From the NCBI GenBank assembly GCA_017399515.1, contig JAFQBZ010000032.1:1-6563 (forward strand): DNA of 6,563 nucleotides, read 5' to 3'. Of the stretch, positions 1-6,278 are shown in pieces. Both the position numbers and the translations under genes were made by a program. This DNA comes from Clostridia bacterium. GTDB taxonomy: Bacteria > Bacillota > Clostridia > Christensenellales > UBA1242. Position 1 is the first letter of the stretch. The number at the start of each line of letters is the position of its first letter. The notes beneath the pieces are model-generated. The model was not told the DNA's origin. It saw only the letters and a program-made list of their open reading frames with translations, and did not search any database.

Positions 1-1378
1 CAGGTGTAACAATATCTTGTCCATAAGGTGCAACAATTTGTTCTCCTGCAGCAGGAATAGTTTCAATTTCACCAACTGCATCCAAATCTTCACTTTGTGA
101 TTTTGTTGTTTCTGCTTCTGTCAATAATTCATTCTCATCACCTTGTTCAGGCACATCAAAATCATCAAGCGAATCATTTTCATCAACAGCAACATCTTGA
201 GATTCTTCATCTTCTTGAATAGCAGAATCTTCTTGGGCAGCAGCATCTTCTTCAGTTAACAATTCATCTAAGCCGCCAACTTCTTCTGTTTCTCCGGTTT
301 GCAATGTTTCTTCTGGTTCAATGCTGTCACTATCACCAACAACACCAAATGTTGGTTCATCATCAACTTCTGCAGTTGCAGCAGCAGATGACTCTTGTTC
401 AACATCTTCAAATGCAGCAAGAAGACCTGAACCTGTACGCTTTTTAACAGCACCTTCATTTTTGTTAACTTCAAAGAATGTTTTGTGTTTAACTTTTGGA
501 GTGTCTTTATTAGCATCTGTTTCAGCAGATTCTTCGGTTGATGTGATTGATGATGTTGATGTTTCATCAGATTCATCAGTTAATTTATCAATATTAAATC
601 CACCAGAAATCTCTGAAAGTTCATTAGAGTCAATAAGTTTTTGAGTTGATTTTTCTTTAATATTGGCTGCTTCTCTTTCAATCTTATCAAGTCTTGCTCT
701 AAACTTATCAAGTTCTTCTTGTTCAAACTTAAACTCATCACCTGATGTGTTATCATCAAATGCAAATTTTTCAATATTAATGTTAGAACCAAATCCAAAG
801 TTTTCATCTTGTGATGAATCGGGAACAACTGATTGAGTATCTGTTCCAAGTGGTTCCAAAATATCATCATTTTCTTCAAATGAATCTTTTGTTAATGTTT
901 GCTCTTCAAGTTTGTGCATATAACTATCAAGAGAGAATCGTTTATATAATGGGTCGCTTGTTGAAAGTTGATTAATAGGCTTTTGCAAATCACTCTTAGC
1001 CTGATCAAGTTCATTAAATGTTCCACTTGACTTATCATTCATAAAGTCAGCCATTGAAAACTTAATTTCACTGTTTGCTCTGTCATCAAGAGATTTTTCA
1101 GTTTTTCTATAGTTTTTATTCTTCCAAGAAGAAAAGTCTTTCATATCAACAGAAACAGCCTGTTGCTTTCTTGGACCAAAGAACTTACCGAATGGTGATG
1201 GCTCATATTTTTTACTCATATTTTTTCTAGCAGAAGTAACTTCAGCAGTCTTATCTTCACGAGATTGCAAACTGCTGTCTGTAGACAAAATATTTATAAC
1301 AATTGGTTCATTATCTGTTGTTTTTAGAGCCTTTTTAAAAAGCGAATAATCAGATTCGTCAAAGAAAAAATTATTCAT
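1..1378 (-). CDS. Large acidic low-complexity protein of unknown function, C-terminus cut off by the window edge
   Basis: I do not recognise this gene. The frame is open from an ATG at 1378 to the left edge: 459 codons with no stop, so the C-terminus lies outside the window. The start is supported by an AAGGGTG ribosome binding site six bases upstream and a promoter-like element further up. Residues 1-30 look folded (MNNFFFDESDYSLFKKALK, then EPIVINIL). Residues 50-92 are basic (SPFGKFFGPRKQQ at 61-73). Residues 95-210 are polar and mixed. Residues 216-247 form a likely amphipathic coiled coil (EELDKFRARLDKIERE). From about 265 onward the chain is very rich in Glu, Asp, Ser, Thr and Ala, with a short basic island at 295-315 (KVKHKT, VKKRTGSG) and a repeated (D/N)ELLTE at 371-376 and 416-421. 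I see no signal peptide or transmembrane segment in this part. It is probably a largely disordered cytoplasmic protein, or the long linker of a larger one. A cell-division or chromosome-associated scaffold is possible but unsupported. The reading frame is certain; the function is unknown. Confidence 0.85.
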   Translation of the reverse strand, partial: MNNFFFDESDYSLFKKALKTTDNEPIVINILSTDSSLQSREDKTAEVTSARKNMSKKYEPSPFGKFFGPRKQQAVSVDMKDFSSWKNKNYRKTEKSLDDRANSEIKFSMADFMNDKSSGTFNELDQAKSDLQKPINQLSTSDPLYKRFSLDSYMHKLEEQTLTKDSFEENDDILEPLGTDTQSVVPDSSQDENFGFGSNINIEKFAFDDNTSGDEFKFEQEELDKFRARLDKIEREAANIKEKSTQKLIDSNELSEISGGFNIDKLTDESDETSTSSITSTEESAETDANKDTPKVKHKTFFEVNKNEGAVKKRTGSGLLAAFEDVEQESSAAATAEVDDEPTFGVVGDSDSIEPEETLQTGETEEVGGLDELLTEEDAAAQEDSAIQEDEESQDVAVDENDSLDDFDVPEQGDENELLTEAETTKSQSEDLDAVGEIETIPAAGEQIVAPYGQDIVTP

Positions 1379-1382
1379 AATA

Positions 1383-1390
1383 CACCCTTA
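1383..1390 (-). promoter_or_regulatory. Ribosome binding site of the acidic-protein gene
   Basis: On the minus strand this reads TAAGGGTG. Its GGG lies six bases before the ATG at 1378. It supports that start over the internal Met at residue 54 (MSKKYEP). Confidence 0.6.
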
Positions 1391-1396
1391 TATAAA

Positions 1397-1412
1397 ATAC
1401 TAATATTAGTAT
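1397..1412. promoter_or_regulatory. Perfect 16-bp palindrome overlapping the promoter, operator-like
   Basis: The sequence ATACTAATATTAGTAT is an uninterrupted perfect inverted repeat, with symmetry broken at 1396 and 1413. It covers five of the six bases of the proposed -10 box (1408-1413) and the predicted transcription start near 1401. This is the position expected for a repressor operator. No T-run follows it on the minus strand and it has no loop, so it does not look like a terminator. That a protein binds it is inference; AT-rich DNA produces some palindromes by chance. Confidence 0.45.
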
Positions 1413-1436
1413 ACAATAAAAGCAAAAATTTTACAA
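1408..1436 (-). promoter_or_regulatory. Probable sigma-A-type promoter of the acidic-protein gene
   Basis: The minus strand shows TTGTAA (1436-1431, 4 of 6 to TTGACA), a 17-base spacer, and TATACT (1413-1408, 5 of 6 to TATAAT). The predicted start near 1401 leaves a leader of about 23 bases containing the ribosome binding site. It lies just downstream of the ddl terminator, which makes an independent promoter necessary here. The call rests on consensus matching by eye. Confidence 0.6.
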
Positions 1437-1466
1437 AACAAAATCGCCTATAAATGTAAATAAAAT

Positions 1467-1498
1467 AAAAAAAATCGTTATTTTATACATAACGATTT
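1467..1498 (-). terminator. Rho-independent terminator after ddl
   Basis: On the minus strand a 10-bp perfect stem (AAATCGTTAT pairing with ATAACGATTT, 1498-1489 with 1481-1472) encloses a 7-base loop. The last bases of the stem run into eight consecutive T (1474-1467). It begins about 28 bases after the ddl stop. The stem is AT-rich with only two G-C pairs, but the long T-run and position support the call. Confidence 0.8.
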
Positions 1499-1526
1499 CA
1501 TTTGAGGAAAATAATCAAAAGAGATA

Positions 1527-2687
1527 TCAATCTAAAATATTTGTCAAATATTCTTTTTTTATATCGTTAAAATTTAATCGATTATCTTCGGCAATTTTAA
1601 CTAAATTTTTTACTAAATAATTTGTTGAAATTTTGTTTTCTTTAAAGAAATAAAATGCAAGCGACCCAGGAATTGCATTAACTTCACAAACAAAGATTTT
1701 TCCTGTTTTTTCATCATATAAAAAATCTATTCTAACAACACCAGAAAGTCCAATTTTACTAAAAATTTTACCGGCAATTGTTTTAATTTTAGCCACTAAA
1801 TCTTCTCTTAAATTTAAGTTTTTATTCTTTAAACTTGTTGCCATTGAACCATTTTTTGCAGTTCCCTTCACACCTTTTGTTTTGTTTGAATTTAGATACT
1901 TATCTGCAAAACTTAAAACTTCATTAGCCTTTAATGGTTCATCAATATTTGAAACAATAAAATCATCTTTAGTTCCCAAAACTGCAACATTAAATTCTCT
2001 CGCATTAGCAATAAACTTTTCAATCAAAACTTCATAATCAAACTCAAATGCTAATTTTAATTTTTCATCAAACTCATCTCTAGTTTTTGCAACAAATAAC
2101 CCTATAGAACTTCCCCCAGAATTAGACTTAATAATTATAGGAAATTTTAAAAATCGAATTTTATATTTTAATTCTTGAGTTTTATTTTCAAATTCATTTT
2201 TTGAAATTTTAAAACCAGAAACAACCGGAACTTTTAACCCTTTCATAACTTGTTTAAAAATATATTTATTCATACAAACTGACAGTGCATTAACACTTCC
2301 AGCACTTGTTCCAAACCCAAACATATTAAAAAATGAAACAAGAATTCCATTCTCACCAACTTCTCCATGACAAGCAAAAATAACACTGTCAGCAAATAAA
2401 TATTCTTTCAGTCCAAATCTTGATTTTATAAATAGTCTATTATTTTCACCACTAACAAATGCAACCTTTTTAAATTTATTTTTGTTATTTTTAAAATTCA
2501 AAATTGAAAAATCTTTTATATTAAATCTGCTTTCAGTGTAAATATAAAATTCATTATTTCTTGTTAAATATAACGGAATTAATTTAACATTTTCAAGTTT
2601 AGTTTTATTAAAAATTTGCGATGCGGTCACAACAGAAATATCATGTTCATAAGACTTCCCACCAAAAACAAGTAAAACATTTTTCAT
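1527..2687 (-). CDS. ddl: D-alanine--D-alanine ligase, divergent
   Basis: This is an ATP-grasp enzyme that joins two D-alanines into the dipeptide later added by MurF, in the cytoplasm. I place the start at 2687 (386 aa), not at the in-frame ATG at 2702, because GGAGGTG at 2698-2692 lies ideally before 2687 and inside the longer version. Seen in the sequence: N-terminal VFGGKSYEHDISVV (7-20), with the family Glu-His (14-15); HGEVGENG (107-114), the equivalent of HGxxGEDG; an ATP-binding Lys187 and GGSSIG (191-196); Lys263-Tyr264 on the omega loop; and Mg ligands in RIDF (319-322) and CEVNAIPG (334-341, Glu335 and Asn337). The Tyr after the omega-loop Lys fits D-Ala-D-Ala rather than D-lactate-forming enzymes, where Phe is found. 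Length is somewhat above the usual 300-365. Several motif residues differ from textbook Ddl (KS for KP, ENG for EDG, CEVNAIPG for NEINTMPG), so it is divergent but appears catalytically complete. Confidence 0.93.
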   Translation of the reverse strand: MKNVLLVFGGKSYEHDISVVTASQIFNKTKLENVKLIPLYLTRNNEFYIYTESRFNIKDFSILNFKNNKNKFKKVAFVSGENNRLFIKSRFGLKEYLFADSVIFACHGEVGENGILVSFFNMFGFGTSAGSVNALSVCMNKYIFKQVMKGLKVPVVSGFKISKNEFENKTQELKYKIRFLKFPIIIKSNSGGSSIGLFVAKTRDEFDEKLKLAFEFDYEVLIEKFIANAREFNVAVLGTKDDFIVSNIDEPLKANEVLSFADKYLNSNKTKGVKGTAKNGSMATSLKNKNLNLREDLVAKIKTIAGKIFSKIGLSGVVRIDFLYDEKTGKIFVCEVNAIPGSLAFYFFKENKISTNYLVKNLVKIAEDNRLNFNDIKKEYLTNILD

Positions 2688-2691
2688 AAAA

Positions 2692-2698
2692 CACCTCC
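2692..2698 (-). promoter_or_regulatory. Strong ribosome binding site deciding the ddl start
   Basis: The minus strand reads GGAGGTG, followed by TTTT and the ATG at 2687. The GGAGG core is six bases from that ATG. An in-frame ATG at 2702 lies upstream of this site, so it is unlikely to be the true start. Confidence 0.85.
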
Positions 2699-2703
2699 AC
2701 AAT

Positions 2704-2733
2704 ATTTTATGAAAAACAAATACATTCTGTTAA
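2704..2733 (-). promoter_or_regulatory. Possible promoter for ddl
   Basis: On the minus strand TTAACA (2733-2728, 5 of 6) and TAAAAT (2709-2704, 5 of 6) are separated by 18 bases. A promoter is expected here because a strong terminator lies just upstream at 2743-2769. The weakness is position: transcription would begin near 2697, inside the ribosome binding site, leaving a leader of only about 10 bases. Terminator read-through or a less canonical promoter could instead supply ddl mRNA. Confidence 0.3.
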
Positions 2734-2742
2734 TCTGGCAAT

Positions 2743-2769
2743 AAAAAAACACCAATTTATTGGTGTTTT
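2743..2769 (-). terminator. Strong rho-independent terminator after murF
   Basis: On the minus strand AAAACACCAA (2769-2760) pairs perfectly with TTGGTGTTTT (2755-2746) across a 4-base loop, followed by a T-run through 2743. It begins 15 bases after the murF stop. It marks the end of the tsaE-to-murF operon and separates murF from ddl. Confidence 0.9.
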
Positions 2770-2784
2770 AATTTATAAATAAAT

Positions 2785-4440
2785 TTATGAATAGTTGTCT
2801 GGCAAATCATTTTCAAACAAAACCACATCACCATCTGAAACAACTTTTGCAAGCAAATCAACTGCCTGATTAAGCGAAACCGCTTGCATAATCTTTGACT
2901 CATCAAAACCTGCAAAAACAAGACCTGATGAAATGGCGTCATAATTAATCGCACTGTCAATAATAACATAATCACAAACAGCAGCCATATCTCTTCCAAA
3001 TTCAAAGTTTGAATTAAATTGTTCTTTTCCAAGTTCAATAAGACCCGGTGTTATAACTATTTTTTTGCCATCAAATTTAGAGAGTAATTCTAAACTTGCT
3101 TTACTTCCCTCAACCGATGAGTTATATGCATTATCAATGATTGTGTAAGGTGCATTTGAATTAACAATTTCAAGTCTGTGTGATGTTGCAGAAAGTTTTG
3201 AAATTCCTTTTGAAATTTCTTTTAAAGTCAAGCCAAGTTCATAAGCAACAGTTGCCGCAAGCAAAATATTAGAAACATTATGTTTTCCTAAAAGTACGGT
3301 TTTACACTTAACCTTTTCATCACCAAGTGCAAGTTCAAAAGATGAACCCTCTTTGCCAACTTTTAAATTTACAACTTGAATCTTTCCTGCATCTTTTTCT
3401 AATGAAACAACATGTGAATTTTTATATTCAGTTGAAACCTCTTCTGCAAGAACTCCGTCAGTATTAATAAATAATTTACCGTTATGATTTGACACAAATT
3501 CAGCAATTTCAGATTTTGTCTTTTTGATATTTTCAACAGAACCAAATGTCAATAAGTGTTGATTTCCAATACCTGTAATAATTCCAATTTCAGGAGAAAC
3601 CATTTCACAAAGTTCATGAATGTCATTTTTTTGTTTTGCACCCATTTCTGCTAAAAAGATTTCATCTTCACTATCAAGTTTAGAAAGAATTGTTTTTGAA
3701 AGCCCAAGTGGAGTGTTATAACTTGATGGCGTTGCACAAACTCTAAATTTTTCAGATAAAATAATATACAAAATATTTTTCACTGAAGTTTTAGCATAAG
3801 AACCTGTAATTCCAACAACCTTCAAATTAGAAAACTCTGCGAGTTTCTTTTTTGCTTTTTTCAAATAAGAATTTGAAATTATTTTTTCAATAGGATAATT
3901 AATAAAGTATGCTAAAAATACGAACAATGGAAGAATCAAAGGAATAATTCCAATAATAGCATATGAGAAATAAGGAACATATAAATAACCAACAAAACTA
4001 ATAAAGAATGAAGCAACTAAAACCAAAATCGTGTAAACAACTAAAAGTCGTGCCATTCGTTTTGTATATTTAAGTGGAGTCTTTTGTTTTGCAGTAAAAA
4101 GATTTGTGATAAATAATGATGAAAACAAGAAATAAAACAAAATGCCAACATATTCTAAAATTCTAACAACAAAAAATTCTTCAAGCAAAACATTAGTCAT
4201 AAGCATTGCAGCGGTAGACAAAAATGTAAGCATGAAAAGTCTTGAAAGATAAGAAAATTTTGTTTCTTTAAACCAACTGCAATACCCTTTAAGTTTATAA
4301 CCCGAAAGTTGAAGCATTTGCAAAAGTTTATAACCAACAAAAATCATTAAAACAGATGAAACCACTGAAATTATTGAAAGCATTGCAATATCAATTCTGC
4401 TTTCAAAACCAAGTGGTAAAGCCATAAAATTATTAACCAT
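2785..4440 (-). CDS. murF: MurF-type UDP-MurNAc-tripeptide--D-Ala-D-Ala ligase with an N-terminal membrane domain
   Basis: Mur ligase predicted to attach D-Ala-D-Ala to the UDP-MurNAc-tripeptide using ATP. At 551 aa it is about 100 residues longer than usual MurF. The extra N-terminal part has about five hydrophobic segments (roughly 16-41, 66-87, 92-114, 131-152, 159-181). Basic loops at 48-61, 118-131 and 194-199 suggest the N-terminus is outside and the catalytic part cytoplasmic. Catalytic features: P-loop GITGSYAKTS (210-219), with Ala216 where Walker A normally has Gly; SYNTPLGLSKT (240-250); EMGA (265-268, Glu a likely Mg ligand); ITGIGNQHLLTFGS (288-301); GKHNVSN (385-391); HRLE (421-424); DNAYNSS (436-442); and ELGKEQ and NDLPDNYS near the C-terminus. 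The ATG is preceded by TGAGGTAG with five bases after GAGG. It follows the hydrolase by 22 bases and ends at a terminator. Membrane-fused MurF-like ligases are, as I recall, common in Clostridia. MurF activity is inferred from motifs and the nearby ddl; another Mur-type substrate is possible. Confidence 0.88.
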   Translation of the reverse strand: MVNNFMALPLGFESRIDIAMLSIISVVSSVLMIFVGYKLLQMLQLSGYKLKGYCSWFKETKFSYLSRLFMLTFLSTAAMLMTNVLLEEFFVVRILEYVGILFYFLFSSLFITNLFTAKQKTPLKYTKRMARLLVVYTILVLVASFFISFVGYLYVPYFSYAIIGIIPLILPLFVFLAYFINYPIEKIISNSYLKKAKKKLAEFSNLKVVGITGSYAKTSVKNILYIILSEKFRVCATPSSYNTPLGLSKTILSKLDSEDEIFLAEMGAKQKNDIHELCEMVSPEIGIITGIGNQHLLTFGSVENIKKTKSEIAEFVSNHNGKLFINTDGVLAEEVSTEYKNSHVVSLEKDAGKIQVVNLKVGKEGSSFELALGDEKVKCKTVLLGKHNVSNILLAATVAYELGLTLKEISKGISKLSATSHRLEIVNSNAPYTIIDNAYNSSVEGSKASLELLSKFDGKKIVITPGLIELGKEQFNSNFEFGRDMAAVCDYVIIDSAINYDAISSGLVFAGFDESKIMQAVSLNQAVDLLAKVVSDGDVVLFENDLPDNYS

Positions 4441-4462
4441 AACTACCTCAATAATAATTGTA

Positions 4463-5182
4463 TTAACTTTTTATAAAAGTGTCAAGAATAATTAAAAACT
4501 CATCTTTTCTTTCTAAGAAAGAATAATGACCAACACCTTTAAAAATATAAATCCTTGAACCCATAATAAGTTTATTAAGTTTTTTTGCCATATAAAGTTT
4601 TGTGTCTTTATCTTTGCTACCCCAAATTAAAATTGTTTTTACTTTAATTTGCTTTGCATCACTAGAAAGGTCTTCATTGACAACTCTTTTAAATACCTCT
4701 TTCATTTTTAAAGAAAGACAAATATAATCCCTAGAACCTTGATTTTGAAGTATTTTTTCACAAAATTTAAAACATTTTGCGATTTTTTTTAAAAATTTAT
4801 ACTTGTAAATTTTGTAAAAATAAATCAAATTTCTTCTTGGTTTAATTCCAGCAGAATCAATCAAACATAACTTTAAATCATCAAATTCAGTTTGAAATTC
4901 TTTAGCAAATTTAATTGCAACTCTTCCACCAAAAGAATGAGCAACTATAACAAGTTTTTCAATTTGAAAATTATCTAAAAGTTGTTTTATTGCTAGAGCA
5001 TAATCATAAACTGACCAAATTACATCAGGTTCTTTTGACTTACCAAAACCAGGAAAATCAACATAAATCAAACTAAAGTCTTCAAAATAATCTTTCATCC
5101 ATAAAAAAGAATTTTTGTCAGCACCCCAACCATGTAAAAATAATATAAAGTTTTTTGAATTACCAAATTTTAAATAGTTCAC
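4463..5182 (-). CDS. Alpha/beta-fold hydrolase, substrate unknown
   Basis: A 239-residue serine hydrolase of the alpha/beta fold. Visible features: the oxyanion-loop motif LHGWG (16-20); DFPGFGKS (42-49), typical of the fold; nucleophile elbow VAHSFGG (80-86) with Ser83 and Ala at the first Gly position of GxSxG; a likely acid Asp191 in IWGSKDKDT; and catalytic His219 in GVGHYSFLE. The cap region (about 114-145) is unusually basic and aromatic (KPRRNLIYFYKIYKYKFLKK), which might favour contact with membrane lipids or another anionic surface. There is no signal peptide, so it is probably cytoplasmic. The start is GTG with no Shine-Dalgarno-like sequence in the 18 AT-only bases after rimI. An in-frame TAA lies just upstream and the next Met (residue 29) falls after the HGWG motif, so GTG is the best choice. 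Translation may depend on coupling to rimI. Its position between t6A genes and murF suggests conserved co-expression, but the substrate cannot be read from the sequence. Confidence 0.85.
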   Translation of the reverse strand: MNYLKFGNSKNFILFLHGWGADKNSFLWMKDYFEDFSLIYVDFPGFGKSKEPDVIWSVYDYALAIKQLLDNFQIEKLVIVAHSFGGRVAIKFAKEFQTEFDDLKLCLIDSAGIKPRRNLIYFYKIYKYKFLKKIAKCFKFCEKILQNQGSRDYICLSLKMKEVFKRVVNEDLSSDAKQIKVKTILIWGSKDKDTKLYMAKKLNKLIMGSRIYIFKGVGHYSFLERKDEFLIILDTFIKS

Positions 5183-5200
5183 AAAAATATAAAATTAAAA

Positions 5201-5635
5201 TTATAAATCAACTTTCATTAATATGGCATCATTATCACCATAATAATTTTTTCTTACTGAATATTCAACAAAACCATATTTCTTATATAAAGATATTGCT
5301 TTACTATTTATACTATTCACTTCAAGAAAAATAGTTTCAACTTTACAATCTTTGGCAAGTTTAAAAAAATAATCCATAAGAATTTTTGAATAACCTAATC
5401 CTCGATATTGTTCATCTATAACAATATCATAAAGTTCTGCCTCTGGTGAAATTATTGAACATTCAAAAAAACCAATCACATCATTTTCTTTAAATAAAAT
5501 ATAATAAGAAAGTGTTTCACTTTCTATTGTTTTTTCAATAGATTTTTTATCACACTTTCCTATATACTTTTCTTCCATTTCAAAAATTTTATCAACTTCT
5601 AAATTTGTCAATTTTTTAACAATTAAATTATCCAT
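5201..5635 (-). CDS. rimI: RimI-type GNAT N-acetyltransferase
   Basis: Acetyl-CoA-dependent N-terminal acetyltransferase of the RimI family, whose characterised members modify the alpha-amino group of ribosomal protein S18 and sometimes other proteins. I choose the ATG at 5635 (144 aa) rather than 5668, because AGGTGA at 5646-5641 is five bases upstream of it and the 11 extra residues of the longer version are not family-like. Visible motifs: YDIVIDEQYRGLGYS (69-83), containing the acetyl-CoA pyrophosphate loop QYRGLGYS; FLEVNSINSKAISLYKKYGF (103-122), with Glu105 matching the RimI catalytic Glu; and RKNYYGDNDAILM (128-140), a RimI hallmark. The start overlaps the end of tsaB by 8 bases, so the two are translationally linked. 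In many Firmicutes tsaD follows rimI; here a hydrolase does. Confidence 0.9.
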   Translation of the reverse strand: MDNLIVKKLTNLEVDKIFEMEEKYIGKCDKKSIEKTIESETLSYYILFKENDVIGFFECSIISPEAELYDIVIDEQYRGLGYSKILMDYFFKLAKDCKVETIFLEVNSINSKAISLYKKYGFVEYSVRKNYYGDNDAILMKVDL

Positions 5636-6275
5636 TATTTTCACCTGAAAGTCTTTTATTTCTTTCAATTTCTGCTTGTGAAGCCCTTAAATAAATCGGT
5701 TCAATCATATTCAAATTTATTGAATCATTATTTTTAATTTTGTTCAAAAAATGCAAAATAATGTCATTTTGAGCAATATTTGAAATAATTTCACTGTTTT
5801 TTAAAAGATTTTGCACCTTTTCGTTTTCGACATAAATTTTATAATTATCCATTTTTAACTTATCAACAAGCAATCCAACATCAATGCACTCATCAAATGT
5901 ATTTTCACCATCAACAGTTCTTGCATAAACAAATTTAGAAAATCCATCTAAAACATACACTGACTTTTCTTGCGAATCATTTTGAAAAATATCAAAATTT
6001 GTAAGTACAAAAACTTTAGCATTTGATTCAACTGCAAGTCCTTTAATAATAGAAATTGCAACTCTAATTCCTGTGAAACTTCCAGGACCAATACAAACAC
6101 AAAGATTTTCAATTTGGTTAATTTTTAAACTTGCTTGAGTTAATAATTCATCAACAACATAAAGCAATTCATCAGTATGCTTCTTTTGATTCTTATCAAT
6201 TTTCGAATAAATTTCTTCACCCTTTAAAACATAAACACTCATTCCAGATGAGCAATCAATAATTAATGTATTCAT
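5628..6275 (-). CDS. tsaB: TsaB, t6A-biosynthesis scaffold subunit
   Basis: TsaB is the Kae1-like partner of TsaD. With TsaE and TsaC it makes N6-threonylcarbamoyladenosine at position 37 of ANN-decoding tRNAs, in the cytoplasm. At 215 residues it is slightly shorter than typical TsaB (about 230). Visible features: the N-terminal ASKHA strand and loop IIDCSSG (5-11), KKHTDELL (31-38), the family signature GPGSFTGIR (63-71), and the C-terminal IYLRASQAE (194-202). As expected for TsaB, it lacks the His-x-x-x-His metal-binding motif of TsaD, which argues against it being the catalytic subunit. Its ATG is three bases after the tsaE stop. The ribosome binding site AGGTAA overlaps that stop, suggesting coupled translation. 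TsaD is not in the window and must be encoded elsewhere if the pathway is complete. Confidence 0.95.
   Translation of the reverse strand: MNTLIIDCSSGMSVYVLKGEEIYSKIDKNQKKHTDELLYVVDELLTQASLKINQIENLCVCIGPGSFTGIRVAISIIKGLAVESNAKVFVLTNFDIFQNDSQEKSVYVLDGFSKFVYARTVDGENTFDECIDVGLLVDKLKMDNYKIYVENEKVQNLLKNSEIISNIAQNDIILHFLNKIKNNDSINLNMIEPIYLRASQAEIERNKRLSGENNG
5641..5646 (-). promoter_or_regulatory. Ribosome binding site deciding the rimI start
   Basis: The minus strand reads AGGTGA inside the last codons of tsaB, five bases before the ATG at 5635. It favours the 144-residue form over a start at 5668, which would overlap tsaB by 41 bases. Confidence 0.75.
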
Positions 6276-6278
6276 TAT

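Noticed and set aside
321..644. Plus-strand open frame of 107 codons, rich in Ser and Val
   Set aside because: It lies antisense to the acidic gene. Its Ser-rich composition is the mirror of Asp/Glu/Ser codons, and the minus-strand frame is open for 459 codons with promoter and ribosome binding site.
268..879. Two minus-strand open frames (268-576 and 580-879) rich in Lys, Leu, His and Gln
   Set aside because: They are out-of-frame readings of the acidic gene, have low-complexity translations and no start signals.
1..900. Possible tandem repeat or CRISPR-like array suggested by recurrent TCATCA and TTCTTC strings
   Set aside because: The strings are irregular in spacing and sequence and are fully explained by runs of Asp, Glu and Ser codons on the minus strand.
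1527..2687. D-Ala-D-Lac (vancomycin-resistance type) ligase
   Set aside because: The omega-loop Lys263 is followed by Tyr264, as in D-Ala-D-Ala enzymes, and no vanH or vanX-like gene is nearby.
2713..2741. Alternative ddl promoter with TTGCCA at 2741-2736
   Set aside because: The -35 match is good, but the hexamer 17 bases downstream is TGTTTT, only 3 of 6 to the -10 consensus.
2757..3038. Minus-strand open frame of 93 codons at the murF 3' end
   Set aside because: It is an alternative frame inside murF, which carries clear family motifs to its C-terminus, and it would run into the terminator hairpin.
2785..4440. MurT, the Mur-ligase subunit of the lipid II amidotransferase
   Set aside because: There is no gatD-like glutamine amidotransferase partner beside it, the N-terminus is membrane-embedded, and the C-terminal motifs look like MurF.
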